Positions 45,047 to 54,062 of a DNA stretch of 64,000 nucleotides are shown piece after piece. The number at the start of each line of letters is the position of its first letter. Position 1 is the stretch's first letter. The position numbers and the translations under genes were made by a program. The stretch is from Pontibacter ummariensis. Lineage in GTDB: Bacteria > Bacteroidota > Bacteroidia > Cytophagales > Hymenobacteraceae. The notes beneath the pieces were generated by a model, which saw only the letters and a list, made by a program, of their open reading frames with translations, was not told the origin of the DNA and searched no databases. The stretch lies in NCBI RefSeq assembly GCF_900188175.1, contig NZ_FZOQ01000001.1, positions 248,001 through 312,000 on the forward strand, in the 5' to 3' direction.

Positions 45047-45487
45047 CTAGCTTGGATGCTGTGGGTTTTGCCCCCTGTCGCCTGGCAGCGGAGCGCCTTC
45101 GTGTATCCAGGACCATGCCTTTGATCTGTCGCTGAAATCGTAGTACTTCACTTCGGCGGAAGTAAAGGGCTTGGCAAGGTTCGTGAGCCAGTTGGTCCAC
45201 CTGCGGCCACCGACAATAGCGACTCTGCTAAAGTCCGTGGCATGGCTGATATCATACCTTATCTCATCCCAAAGGGCCTCAAGGCTGTACTCTTCTACGT
45301 CCTGCATTTCGGCATAGACCCTCACTTTGCCATGCTGCCTGATCTTCTCTTCCAGCACAGGCAGCATCACCTGGTAGTCGTTCTTATCTACTTTTCCGGA
45401 AATGCGGAACGCAACGATGTCTTCTTTTGATTCTTCTAACACTTGTATCATGGCAGGTAGCGGTATAACTTTTGTTTTATTAGCCAT
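45047..45487 (-). CDS. SpoIIAA-like (STAS/SEC14) protein
   Basis: 146 residues matching the SpoIIAA-like family: IVAFRISGKVDKNDYQVMLPVLEEKIRQHGKVRVYAEM, then DISHATDFSRVAIVGGRRW and AKPFTSAEVKYYDFSDRSKAWSWI. A Met at 45451 would give the core family start; the longer start is kept but uncertain. No phospho-Ser site typical of anti-sigma antagonists is evident. Role unknown, perhaps lipid or membrane binding. Confidence 0.85.
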   Translation of the reverse strand: MANKTKVIPLPAMIQVLEESKEDIVAFRISGKVDKNDYQVMLPVLEEKIRQHGKVRVYAEMQDVEEYSLEALWDEIRYDISHATDFSRVAIVGGRRWTNWLTNLAKPFTSAEVKYYDFSDRSKAWSWIHEGAPLPGDRGQNPQHPS

Positions 45488-45513
45488 ACGCAGCCAGGTT
45501 CTATGTGTTCAGG

Positions 45514-45921
45514 CTATGGTTGCTCCTCTAATCGCTCCAGTTCCTGCGTCAGCACCTGATTAGTGGTCAGGGTAGTGCCATCCTGAAAGCGTATCCGGTA
45601 GGCAATACCCGTCAGGCCAGAACGGGAGGCAAGTTCCTCTACAAACCCTTTTGCGGACTTCACTTTTTTTCGATGTTTTCGCCATTTAGACTGCAGGTGG
45701 TCTGCCGCCTCCTGTGCCGTATGCTCAAAACCGTTGCGGATAAAGGTTGCCCCTTTCATGTCCCGTACAAACTCAATCAGTCGCTCTACCTTGTCGGCCT
45801 CTGAAAGAGAAGCGCTAGAGACGCTACTGCTAACATGGCTTGTATGATGTTGGACCATAGATTTCTGCACAGCCCCCAAGCCGGCTACAAGTAGCACTCC
45901 TAGCATCACATATTTTCTCAT
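45514..45921 (-). CDS. DUF5329-family exported protein
   Basis: 135 residues from the Met at 45921, which starts a hydrophobic signal or anchor (MLGVLLVAGLGAV). The core fits DUF5329: ERLIEFVRDMKGATFIRNGFEH, AADHLQSKWRK, AKGFVEELASRSGLTG, YRIRFQDG. The open frame upstream to 46059 has no such character and would overlap the divergent promoter. It has no known function. The SpoIIAA-like gene follows 26 bases downstream, so they may be one unit. Confidence 0.8.
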   Translation of the reverse strand: MRKYVMLGVLLVAGLGAVQKSMVQHHTSHVSSSVSSASLSEADKVERLIEFVRDMKGATFIRNGFEHTAQEAADHLQSKWRKHRKKVKSAKGFVEELASRSGLTGIAYRIRFQDGTTLTTNQVLTQELERLEEQP

Positions 45922-46064
45922 ATCAGCTCTTAATCTTATATACTTTATGGTATGTTTGTACCGTTTTATGATCAAATTTCGCACGCAAGCCTTACCTTGA
46001 GCGTTAAAAAGCTCTAACGCCTTTCCTTTACCTCTTAATACGGCACAAGACGACAACATACTTT

Positions 46065-47987
46065 ATGAAAAGAATAGTTTACGCACTTTTCCTGTTGATG
46101 CTATGCCAGCAAGCTGTTGCACAGCGCAACATCGAGACCCGCTTAGGGTACAGCTACAATGACCCCTACGAGTTCTCGGACGAGTGGCAATACCTCTCCA
46201 CGGATATCTACTTATACAATGGCAACCGCTTTACGCGTGTGCTGAATGAATTGGAGCGGGGCGTGAAGCGCAGGAAAAAGAACTATGGCAGTGGACTGGA
46301 GCATCTCTTCATTACGGCGCAGCTCAAGAACATGAAGCTTTTTGGGAACGATGAGCTCGTTTACCCCCTCTTTAATTTTTCTATTAACAACGACCGGAAA
46401 GAGTATAAGACGCATGTAAGCGATCACCTGGAGGTAGTGCGTGTAATAGACAAAATGCCCTTGGCTTCCTCACAGAGGAGTATTGATGCCGTTATTAGTG
46501 CCAAGGCCATCACCAACAGCGAGAGCGACCAGGTCTTTAGCCTGGTGGCTAACCAGTTGGTTAACATCTCTAAGCTGGCCAATCCTTCTACGGCTGTACT
46601 GTCGTTGGTTGGGGAGTTCGGGAACCTGCTTAATGCCCGGAGCGGAAAGCGGGAGTATAAGTTCAGTTCCACGATCCGGCTGTACGAGGGGCAGGACTTT
46701 GACACGCGCCTGCATTCGGTACGCATATATGTCTTTGTGCCCAGCGATGTGAAGGCCGTGAGCATTAAGCCGGTAAAGCTGGCAGATTACCTGCAGAAGC
46801 ACCCGAACAGGCTCGACAGAAAGCAGCTGGAGGAGGTGATCGGCTATAAGGACTACCCTTTTATGGTGGTGGCCAACTATAAATCGCTGTATAAGATGGA
46901 CGTGCTGACAGGCGATGAGGTAACGCAGGAGCTGATCGAGAAGCGAAAGCAGAAGATACAGAATGCCTATGAGCACAAGCTCGTGAACGATGAGACGTAT
47001 CGGCAGGAGAAGCTGTATGTTGAGTTTCTGCGTGTGTTCGCGGATATGAAGCAAAACCTGAACATCTATCGCCTGAATTACCGCAACAACAGCCCTGAGG
47101 TGAACGCCAAGAACCTGTTTGCCATTGTACAGGAGTACAAGCGCCTGAAGGCCACGTGGGATGCCCGCGAGATGGAGTTTAAGGACAACAGCACCTACCA
47201 GCACATCTTCAGACCTGAGTATCTAAGTATTTTGAACAATGCAGACCTGTACCTGGAGGGAGACCACAACCTGAAGAACGGAAAGCTGCTGGTAAACACC
47301 CTGCGCGACCTGGAAAGCGACTCCAGATCATGGAACACGCCCGAGAAGCGGGAAGCTGCCCTGACGCGGCTTTATGCTGTAGAGCTCCCTAAACCAGAGT
47401 TCCTGTCAGCCTCTGTAGAGGGGGAGGCTATCATAAGGCTTATTAAACGGCTGGAGGACCAGCAGTACAATGAGGTATTCGCACCTGAGGTAAAACGGCT
47501 GGAAGAGACCGTGGCCACTGATGAAACGCTGTTGCATCGTAACGCTTTGATGGAGAAGGCGACCACCAGCAAGTGCCAGTCCTGCCGCGATAAGGTGCGC
47601 GAAACCATTGCAGATTATAACAAACGCTACGAAAGCTTTAAGTTGAAGCAGGCCCTCAAGAAAAAGGAGGAGTTGAACCAGGAGGCAGAACAGACAGTGC
47701 TTAAGTACCTGAAGCAGCAGGTGTGCATTCAGAATAACCTGCAAGCCGTTGCCGCCAAGCAGGGCACAGACGCCTACATGAATCGCGTGCACGAGAAGAG
47801 CAAGGAGTTCGCCACGACCATCAAAGCGCTGGATGAACTCAACAAGCAGGAACCAGAAGAGGTAAGGCTCCAGAAAGTGCAGGAGTATAATACGAGGCTT
47901 GAGCGCCTGATGGGCGAGGTGGCGGGCAACTTTGAGCTGCTCTACAGCCTGGATAAGAGCATCTGCGACTGCGGGGAGGCAAGCTAA
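46065..47987 (+). CDS. Exported protein of unknown function, charged helical C-terminal half
   Basis: 640 residues with a Sec signal (QQAVA, cleavage before Gln20). The first part (20-260) looks beta-rich and includes a stretch like a small barrel or sandwich (YKFSSTIRLYEGQDFD, VRIYVFVPSDVKAV). From about 260 it is largely helical and charged, with possible coiled coil; CQSCRDK near residue 506 and CICDCGEAS-like Cys (SICDCGEAS) at the end may form disulfides. I recognise no family. It starts a run of three same-strand genes; the next one follows a 46-base gap containing a hairpin. Confidence 0.75.
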   Translation: MKRIVYALFLLMLCQQAVAQRNIETRLGYSYNDPYEFSDEWQYLSTDIYLYNGNRFTRVLNELERGVKRRKKNYGSGLEHLFITAQLKNMKLFGNDELVYPLFNFSINNDRKEYKTHVSDHLEVVRVIDKMPLASSQRSIDAVISAKAITNSESDQVFSLVANQLVNISKLANPSTAVLSLVGEFGNLLNARSGKREYKFSSTIRLYEGQDFDTRLHSVRIYVFVPSDVKAVSIKPVKLADYLQKHPNRLDRKQLEEVIGYKDYPFMVVANYKSLYKMDVLTGDEVTQELIEKRKQKIQNAYEHKLVNDETYRQEKLYVEFLRVFADMKQNLNIYRLNYRNNSPEVNAKNLFAIVQEYKRLKATWDAREMEFKDNSTYQHIFRPEYLSILNNADLYLEGDHNLKNGKLLVNTLRDLESDSRSWNTPEKREAALTRLYAVELPKPEFLSASVEGEAIIRLIKRLEDQQYNEVFAPEVKRLEETVATDETLLHRNALMEKATTSKCQSCRDKVRETIADYNKRYESFKLKQALKKKEELNQEAEQTVLKYLKQQVCIQNNLQAVAAKQGTDAYMNRVHEKSKEFATTIKALDELNKQEPEEVRLQKVQEYNTRLERLMGEVAGNFELLYSLDKSICDCGEAS

Positions 47988-48001
47988 AACAGGTGCTACA
48001 A

Positions 48002-48032
48002 CCCTCCTGAAACGGCTTTCGTTTCAGGAGGG
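48002..48032 (+). promoter_or_regulatory. Hairpin covering AGGAGG just before DUF421 start
   Basis: CCCTCCTGAAAC (48002-48013) pairs perfectly with GTTTCAGGAGGG (48021-48032), 7-nt loop. The 3' arm contains AGGAGG and ends one base before the ATG at 48034. It may hide the ribosome site or act as an attenuator. Confidence 0.65.
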
Positions 48033-48033
48033 T

Positions 48034-48534
48034 ATGCAGGAATATATAGATACTTTCCTAGGAAGCGGTGAGGATATAAACTGGTGGCAAATGGCCCTGC
48101 GCGCCATCATTGTTTTCTTTGCGGCGCTGTTTATTGTGCGCACCGGGAGCCCCCGCATTTTTGGTAAGAACACTATTTTTGATATTGTCCTGGGTATTAT
48201 CTATGGTTCTGTGCTGAGCCGGGCCATTACAGGCAATGCTCCTTTCGTGCCTACACTCGTGGCGGCACTTACCCTCGTATTGCTGCACAAAGGCCTGGCA
48301 GCTATTTCCTATCACAGCAGTTTTGGGATTGGGAACATGATCAAAGGGCGCCCTATGGTGCTGGTAAAGGATGGGGAAATGCAGAAGAAGGCCATGCGCA
48401 GTTCCAGCGTTACCGAAGAAGACCTCCGGGAGGCGCTGCGCAATTCCGGTTGCAGCCCTGATTTAGACTTAATCGAAGTAGCCTACCTGGAGCGAAACGG
48501 GGACATCAGCATTGTCACGAAGTCTGATAAGTGA
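48034..48534 (+). CDS. DUF421 (YetF-type) membrane protein
   Basis: 166 residues from the ATG at 48034; the upstream extension to 47932 lies inside the previous gene. N-terminal membrane helices (ALRAIIVFFAALFIVRTG, TIFDIVLGIIYGSVLSRAITG, LVAALTLVLLHKGLAA) and a C-terminal DUF421 domain (GRPMVLVKDGEMQKKAMRSSSVTEEDL, LRNSGCSPDLDLIEVAYLERNGDIS) are complete. The function of YetF-like proteins is poorly known. Its AGGAGG is buried in a hairpin. Confidence 0.9.
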   Translation: MQEYIDTFLGSGEDINWWQMALRAIIVFFAALFIVRTGSPRIFGKNTIFDIVLGIIYGSVLSRAITGNAPFVPTLVAALTLVLLHKGLAAISYHSSFGIGNMIKGRPMVLVKDGEMQKKAMRSSSVTEEDLREALRNSGCSPDLDLIEVAYLERNGDISIVTKSDK

Positions 48535-48629
48535 GTTAAAACAAAGCTTTTTCGTAAACCCACTTTTTTAGTTCGTGACGGCCATTCCGGCGCCTTTCCA
48601 TTGTCAGGATATAATGTTACTTTCACAGT

Positions 48630-49289
48630 ATGAAATACTGCTTAACCTGGCTTCTGTTCTTTATGGGCTTGTATTGCTTCGGGCAGAATAAGACAAACCT
48701 GAAGGAGGTAGTGGTGAGACCGGACCATGCGAAAGTAGTATTGGGAACCCACAAGCAGAAGGCAGACTATGGTCATGGAGGAAGCAGGGCATACCCTAAC
48801 TACCAAACCGCTTTCCTGGTACCCTCGAGCGGGGTAGAGGGGTTTATCGATAGGGTTGGCATCTATATCTACCACAAACATACTTTTCTGGAGCTTTTCA
48901 AAAAGCCGAACAAGCTACGGATTTACTTGTATGCAGTAAACGCAAAAGGGCTCCCCGGGGAGTTGCTTTTGCCCCAGCCCATTGTGATACAGCCGGAAAA
49001 AAACTCCTACTGGCACTGGGTGGATGTGTCCGGCTACCATCTGACACTGCCGAAAGAAGGCATTTTTGCGGCGGTAGGCTGGCCGCAGGCCCGAAAAGAA
49101 GACACGGGGCCTTACGTTGGCATGACAAACGAGTGTGATAACTGCCCTTTTTATGTGTACCGCTTCCTGACAGATGAGCCAACCTGGTTTAAAGTGGAGC
49201 CCAGCCAGCACAAGGGGAGAAATGAGGAAGAGAAGTATAACCAGAACCTGATGGTGCGGCTGGAGGTTTCCGTCAAGCAAAAGCCATAG
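48630..49289 (+). CDS. Exported beta-rich protein of unknown function
   Basis: 219 residues with a signal peptide (FFMGLYCFG, cleavage near residue 18). The remainder appears as a beta-sandwich (FIDRVGIYIYHK, KLRIYLYAVNAKGLPGELLL, YWHWVDVSGYHLTLPKEGIFAAVGW), like small carbohydrate-binding or surface proteins, but I recognise no family. CDNC near residue 168 may form a disulfide. It is the last gene of a three-gene run. Confidence 0.7.
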   Translation: MKYCLTWLLFFMGLYCFGQNKTNLKEVVVRPDHAKVVLGTHKQKADYGHGGSRAYPNYQTAFLVPSSGVEGFIDRVGIYIYHKHTFLELFKKPNKLRIYLYAVNAKGLPGELLLPQPIVIQPEKNSYWHWVDVSGYHLTLPKEGIFAAVGWPQARKEDTGPYVGMTNECDNCPFYVYRFLTDEPTWFKVEPSQHKGRNEEEKYNQNLMVRLEVSVKQKP

Positions 49290-49302
49290 ACAGCACCTCT
49301 CT

Positions 49303-49351
49303 ATAAACAGAGAAGCCTTTCCCTGCTATAAGGAAAGGCTTCTCTGTTTAT
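49303..49351. terminator. Bidirectional terminator between unknown gene and trxA
   Basis: 20-bp perfect stem (49303-49322 with 49332-49351), 9-nt loop, with A/T-rich edges, between convergent genes. Confidence 0.9.
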
Positions 49352-49366
49352 GCTATACGGTATAGC

Positions 49367-49693
49367 TTAGGCCAGTTGCGACTCTAGCTTCTGAGACAGC
49401 ACATTTTTAGGCACAGCGCCTACTTGCTTGTCTACTACCTCGCCGTTTTTGAAAACAAGCAGGGTAGGGATGCTGCGGATGCCGAACTTGGCGGAGGTAT
49501 TGGGGTTAGCGTCTACGTCTACTTTACCCACAACAGCTTTCCCTTCGTATTCACCAGCCAATTCTTCTACGATCGGGCCTACCATGCGGCAAGGTCCGCA
49601 CCACTCTGCCCAAAAGTCTACTAGTACGGGTTTATCTGAATTGATGATCTCATCAAAATTCGCGTCTGTAATTTCTATTGCTTTGTTAGCCAT
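49367..49693 (-). CDS. trxA: Thioredoxin
   Basis: 108 residues, full-length thioredoxin: [11 protein letters not shown] (redox Cys32 and Cys35), the cis-Pro in [13 protein letters not shown], and D26. No signal peptide, so it acts in the cytosol reducing disulfides. The promoter at 49729-49759 is one of the clearest in the window. It is a single gene with its own terminator. Confidence 0.97.
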   Translation of the reverse strand: MANKAIEITDANFDEIINSDKPVLVDFWAEWCGPCRMVGPIVEELAGEYEGKAVVGKVDVDANPNTSAKFGIRSIPTLLVFKNGEVVDKQVGAVPKNVLSQKLESQLA

Positions 49694-49728
49694 AACTTTA
49701 ACGATTTGGTTGTGTTAAATTCTGTTTT

Positions 49729-49759
49729 TAAATATAGTAACAATTATAGGTTTGGCAAA
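49729..49759 (-). promoter_or_regulatory. trxA promoter (TTTG-N19-TATATTTA)
   Basis: On the minus strand TTTG (49759-49756) and TATATTTA (49736-49729) are separated by exactly 19 bases, matching the Bacteroidota primary sigma pattern except for the last base. The start codon is 36 bases downstream. Confidence 0.6.
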
Positions 49760-50012
49760 TATCTGCCCAAACTCTCCTCTCCTGACAAGCTGTCGTGTAA
49801 AAGCCGTTTGTACCTCTAATCATAAACTTATACTTCATACGGCATATCTGCCTACTAGGTGCAAGTTGTTTGTACAAACAAATGTTGTCAATAAAAGTTT
49901 CCGAAGCAAGCTGCAGCTTGAAAACTTGGCGAGGGGAGTGGCTGAGCAGGTAAAAGGAAAGGGACAGGGGAAGGGTAGCGTTTCGCCTACTATACTTTGA
50001 ATAACTCTGTGC

Positions 50013-50076
50013 TGTTTCGGATTTCTGAGTCCGAAGCCAACCTGAAGCGGACTTCCTAGTCCGGAAGAGCGAAACA
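50013..50076. repeat. Two-hairpin element closed by an outer stem (REP-like)
   Basis: Outer arms TGTTTCG and CGAAACA enclose two small hairpins, one with TCGGAT/GTCCGA and one with CGGACT-TCCT-AGTCCG. Such GGACT/AGTCC elements resemble dispersed REP-like repeats of Bacteroidota; only one copy is in the window. Confidence 0.5.
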
Positions 50077-50085
50077 CGATAAGCA

Positions 50086-50115
50086 AAAAGAGGTACGCCG
50101 CAGCATACCTCTTTT
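50086..50115 (-). terminator. Terminator of dnaE
   Basis: 10-bp stem AAAAGAGGTA / TACCTCTTTT with a 10-nt loop, T run on the minus strand, 62 bases after the dnaE stop codon. Confidence 0.8.
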
Positions 50116-50176
50116 CATACTTTAATCAGCTATAGGACCTAAATCCTGTGTATTCAATAATCCTGTAAATCCTGAT

Positions 50177-53100
50177 CTAGATCAATTTACACTCGCCGAG
50201 CCCCAGGTCTTTGATCGAGGTCAGGAACACCTTCGGATCGATTCGGTACTTACGGGAATAGGTGGGCAGGGCTAGCTTCTCTTCCGGCACGTGCAGGGTG
50301 ATCTCCAGTCTCTTTTGGCCTGGGCTTCCGGCGATAGCTGTTTCCAGTGCATCGGCCAGGTTTGGCGTAAAGTGCTGCAGGTTAATGTTTAGCTGTACCC
50401 CCTGCGCCATTTTGTCGGTAATGTCGCCTAATAGCTGTATGTTCTGTGGCTTCAGTTCCCACTGGTCTTCGGACTTATAGCGCAGCTGTACCTTGCCGCG
50501 GATAAACAGGTACAAACCGTTCTTCAGGTAGGGAGAGAACTTCACGTAGTCTTCCCCGAAAAGCGCCATCTGCATGGAGGTGTCATAGTCCTCAATGGTA
50601 AACAGCGCAAAAGGGTTTCCATTCCGGGCAGTCCGGATCACTACATCCGTCACCATGCCCGCCACATTTACGTCACGGTTCTTATACTCTTCGATCCTGT
50701 TTAACGGGCAGGTGCAGTAAGAGTCTATCTCCAGCTTAAACTGGTCGAGCGGGTGACCGGACATGTAGAAGCCTACCACTTCTTTCTCCCGGCGGAGCAT
50801 TTCGGCCTGTGTCCACACAGGAACCTCTGGAATCTTAGGCAAGGGGGCTGCTACGGCAGCGCTCCCTCCAAACAAGGATTGCTGTGCAGCCTGCTGCTCT
50901 GCCTGGTAGTTGTTTCCGTAGCGCACCGCTTTCTCCAGCAAGCTCATGTTTTCGCCTTCTGGTATCTCTATCAGCTGGGCACGGTGATACAACTCCCAGG
51001 AATCGAAGGCACCGGCCAGGGCCATGCTTTCAAAAGTCTTCTTGTTTACAGCCCGCAGGTTAATGCGCTTGGCGAAGTCAAAGATATCCTGGTACAGGCC
51101 GTTCGCCTCGCGCTCTGAGATGATCGCCTCTACAGCTGCTTCTCCCGTACCTTTTATGGCACCTAAACCAAATCGGATCTGGCCTTTTTCGTTTACGTTA
51201 AACTTGAGCAAAGACTCGTTCACGTCCGGCCCTAGTACTTCCACGCTCTGCTTGCGCGCCTCCTCAATAAAGAACGTCACCTTTTTGATGTCGTTCATGT
51301 TGTTCGTAAGCACGGCGGCCATGTATTCGGCCGGGTAGTGGGCCTTCAGGTAACCCGTCTGGTAAGCTACTACCGAATAAGCGGCAGAGTGGGAGCGGTT
51401 GAAGCCGTACTGGGCAAACTTCTCCATCACGTCGAACACCTCGGAGGCCTTCTTTGCCGGAATGTTGTGCTTTTCAGCGGCACCGGCAATAAACTTCTCG
51501 CGCTCCTCGGCCATCTTCTTCATGTCCTTCTTACCCATAGCGCGGCGCAGCAAGTCGGCACCACCCAGCGAGTAACCGGCCAGGATCTGTGCCGTCTGCA
51601 TGATCTGCTCCTGGTACACCATAATCCCGTAGGAGTACTCCAGGATCGGTTTCAGCAGCTCGTGCGGGTATTCCACTTCCTCTTTCCCGTGCTTTCGGTT
51701 AATAAAGTTCGGGATGAACTGCATCGGGCCCGGGCGGTAAAGGGCGTTCATGGCAATCAGGTCTTCGATGTTGGTCGGCTGCAGGTCCTTGAGGTACATG
51801 CGCATCCCCTCCGACTCGAACTGGAACGTACCGATGGTGTCCCCGCGCTGGTACAGCTGGTAGGTCTTTTCATCGTCGATCGGAATCTCATCGATGTTGA
51901 TGTCAATGCCGTGGTTCTTCTTGATCAGCTCCAGCGCATCTTTGATGATGGTCAGGGTCTTCAGGCCCAGAAAGTCCATCTTCAGCATGCCAGCGCTCTC
52001 GATCACCTTGCCATCGAACTGCGTTACCAGCAGGTCAGCGTCCTTGGAAGTCGAAACCGGGATGTAGTTGGTGATATCATCCGGAGCAATGATCACACCT
52101 GCCGCGTGAATACCGGTGTTTCGTACCGAACCTTCCAGCTTCTCGGCCAGCTTCAGTACAGCAGCCCGGTGGTCGTCTCCTTCCCGGATGGCGGCCAGGT
52201 CCAGGTTCTCCATAAACGCTTTGGCCAGCGTAGTGCCCGGCGTATCCGGCACCATCTTGGCCAGCTCGTTGGCATCGGCCAATGGCAAAGAAGTAGAGCG
52301 GGCTACGTCTTTAATAGAGGACTTAGCCGCCATGGTACCGAAGGTAATGATCTGGGCTACCTGGGTCTTGCCATACTTCTCCACCACGTAATCGATCACG
52401 CGCTGGCGGTTCACGTCGTCGAAGTCAATATCAATATCGGGCATCGACACACGCTCCGGGTTCAGGAATCGCTCGAACAGCAGGTTGTACTTGATCGGGT
52501 CGATGTTGGTGATACCGATGCAGTAAGCAACCGCCGAACCGGCTGCTGAACCACGCCCCGGGCCCACGAACACGCCAATGTCGCGGCCACGGTTAATGAA
52601 ATCCTGCACAATAAGAAAGTAACCGGCAAAGCCCATCGTCTCGATAATGCGCAGCTCGTAGTCCAGGCGTTCCTCTACATCAGGTGTTATTTCGGTGTAG
52701 CGCTTTTTGGCTCCCTCGTACGTGAGGTGGCGCAGGAAAGCATCGGGGCCTGCGTGCTCCGGCGGTATCGGGAAGTTAGGCAGCAGGATATCGCGCTTCA
52801 GCTTGGGTGGCGTGATCTTGTCTACAATCTCGTTGGTGTTGTCCACTGACTCCGGCACATCCTTGAACAGTTCGTTCATCTCGGCCTGCGTCTTGAAATA
52901 GAACTGGTCGTTCGGGAAGCCAAAGCGGGTCTTCGGGCCAGCCTCGTCTATTCGTTGCAGCATCTGGCGCACGCTGGCCTGGTTGCTGTACTTCTGCCGC
53001 ACGTTCTCCACGGTGTCATAGATCACCTTCTGGTCATCAGACAGGAAGCGGTAATACTTTGTCTGGAAATCCCCCACCGGGGTAGACTGGTCCTCGCCGG

Positions 53101-53800
53101 TGTTCACACACAACAGGATGTCATGGGCGTTCCAATCGTCCTGGTCCACGTAGTGGGAGTCGTTGGTGCAGATCACCTTCACATCATACTTCTTCGCCCA
53201 CTTCAGCAGTACCTGGTTGATGTCTTCCTGGCTTTTGCCGGTGCCATCGATGTTTTGCAGGCCGTGGCGCTGTATCTCGATATAGTAGTCCTCTCCGAAT
53301 ACATCCAGCCACCATTTGAAGATCTCCTCAGCCTCTTCCTCGCTTTTCCAGAGAATGGCTTGCGGTACCTCGGCACCTATACAGCAGCTGGTCGCGATCA
53401 GCCCCTTGTTATATTTCAGCAACAATTCCTTGTCAATGCGTGGCCATTTGCTGTACATGCCCTCGATGTAGGACATGGAGCAAAGCTTGGCCAGGTTCTG
53501 ATAGCCTTCCTGGTCCTTGGCAAGCAGCAGCTGGTGATGGCGCACATCTTTTACCTCCTTGCTGAAAGTTTTCTGATGGCGGTCGTTCACCAGGTAAAAC
53601 TCGCAGCCCACAATCGGCTTCACGTTATACTTGTTCGCTTCGGCCACGAAGTTGAAGGCGGCAAACATGTTCCCGTGGTCGGTCATGGCAACGGCAGGCA
53701 TGCCATCCGCCTGCGCCTTTTTCATCAAGGCGCTGATGCTGGCTTGCCCGTCGAGCAGGGAGTATTGGGTATGGGTATGTAAATGCGAATAAACAGGCAT
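50177..53800 (-). CDS. dnaE: DNA polymerase III alpha subunit
   Basis: 1,207 residues, complete. N-terminal PHP domain (HLHTHTQYSLLDG, MTDHGNMF), then the polymerase palm with the metal Asp motif PDIDIDFDD, FVGPGRGSAAGSAVAY before it, YRPGPMQFIPNF, and QEQIMQTAQILAGYSLGGADLLRRAMGKKD. The C-terminal part has an OB fold (NVAGMVTDVVI). It is the main replicative polymerase. No intein interrupts the palm motifs and length matches other Bacteroidota DnaE. A short heptamer repeat lies directly upstream. Confidence 0.97.
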   Translation of the reverse strand: MPVYSHLHTHTQYSLLDGQASISALMKKAQADGMPAVAMTDHGNMFAAFNFVAEANKYNVKPIVGCEFYLVNDRHQKTFSKEVKDVRHHQLLLAKDQEGYQNLAKLCSMSYIEGMYSKWPRIDKELLLKYNKGLIATSCCIGAEVPQAILWKSEEEAEEIFKWWLDVFGEDYYIEIQRHGLQNIDGTGKSQEDINQVLLKWAKKYDVKVICTNDSHYVDQDDWNAHDILLCVNTGEDQSTPVGDFQTKYYRFLSDDQKVIYDTVENVRQKYSNQASVRQMLQRIDEAGPKTRFGFPNDQFYFKTQAEMNELFKDVPESVDNTNEIVDKITPPKLKRDILLPNFPIPPEHAGPDAFLRHLTYEGAKKRYTEITPDVEERLDYELRIIETMGFAGYFLIVQDFINRGRDIGVFVGPGRGSAAGSAVAYCIGITNIDPIKYNLLFERFLNPERVSMPDIDIDFDDVNRQRVIDYVVEKYGKTQVAQIITFGTMAAKSSIKDVARSTSLPLADANELAKMVPDTPGTTLAKAFMENLDLAAIREGDDHRAAVLKLAEKLEGSVRNTGIHAAGVIIAPDDITNYIPVSTSKDADLLVTQFDGKVIESAGMLKMDFLGLKTLTIIKDALELIKKNHGIDINIDEIPIDDEKTYQLYQRGDTIGTFQFESEGMRMYLKDLQPTNIEDLIAMNALYRPGPMQFIPNFINRKHGKEEVEYPHELLKPILEYSYGIMVYQEQIMQTAQILAGYSLGGADLLRRAMGKKDMKKMAEEREKFIAGAAEKHNIPAKKASEVFDVMEKFAQYGFNRSHSAAYSVVAYQTGYLKAHYPAEYMAAVLTNNMNDIKKVTFFIEEARKQSVEVLGPDVNESLLKFNVNEKGQIRFGLGAIKGTGEAAVEAIISEREANGLYQDIFDFAKRINLRAVNKKTFESMALAGAFDSWELYHRAQLIEIPEGENMSLLEKAVRYGNNYQAEQQAAQQSLFGGSAAVAAPLPKIPEVPVWTQAEMLRREKEVVGFYMSGHPLDQFKLEIDSYCTCPLNRIEEYKNRDVNVAGMVTDVVIRTARNGNPFALFTIEDYDTSMQMALFGEDYVKFSPYLKNGLYLFIRGKVQLRYKSEDQWELKPQNIQLLGDITDKMAQGVQLNINLQHFTPNLADALETAIAGSPGQKRLEITLHVPEEKLALPTYSRKYRIDPKVFLTSIKDLGLGECKLI

Positions 53801-53806
53801 TTAGGA

Positions 53807-53834
53807 GAATTATGAATGACGAATGATGAATTTT
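53807..53834. repeat. Four-copy 7-bp tandem repeat (GAATNNN)
   Basis: GAATTAT, GAATGAC, GAATGAT, GAATTTT follow each other without gap, seven bases before the dnaE start (minus strand 5' side). Confidence 0.75.
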
Positions 53835-54062
53835 AGATGACCTTTAAAGTATCAAAGCACTAGCCTTAATAGGTCTTATTGGGATGTTAAAAGTACGCAA
53901 ATTCAGACGGCTGCCCAAACGAAAAGCAGCTACTGGCATAACAAAAGTATAGGCTGATTAGTCCCTTGCCTGTCGCTGTTTCTGTTGGATAAACTAAAAC
54001 TCTTAAACTTGAAGCTTACGTAAGTAGGAAGCAGGCGGCGCAGGTGCAGCGAAGAAAGAAAA

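Larger units (their letters stand above)
49694..50176. other. Intergenic region with trxA promoter, paired hairpins and dnaE terminator
   Basis: 483 bases. The right half has the multi-hairpin element and the dnaE terminator, the left edge the trxA promoter. The middle (about 49770-50000) holds only short random open frames. Confidence 0.6.

Noticed and set aside
47932-48033. Longer start for the DUF421 gene
   Set aside because: It lies inside the end of the preceding gene and the hairpin; the membrane fold begins after the ATG at 48034.
51338-52549. 403-codon plus-strand open frame
   Set aside because: It lies wholly antisense to conserved dnaE motifs and its translation has no family-like sequence.
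50177-53800. Possible intein in DnaE
   Set aside because: The length is normal and all polymerase motifs follow each other without an insert.
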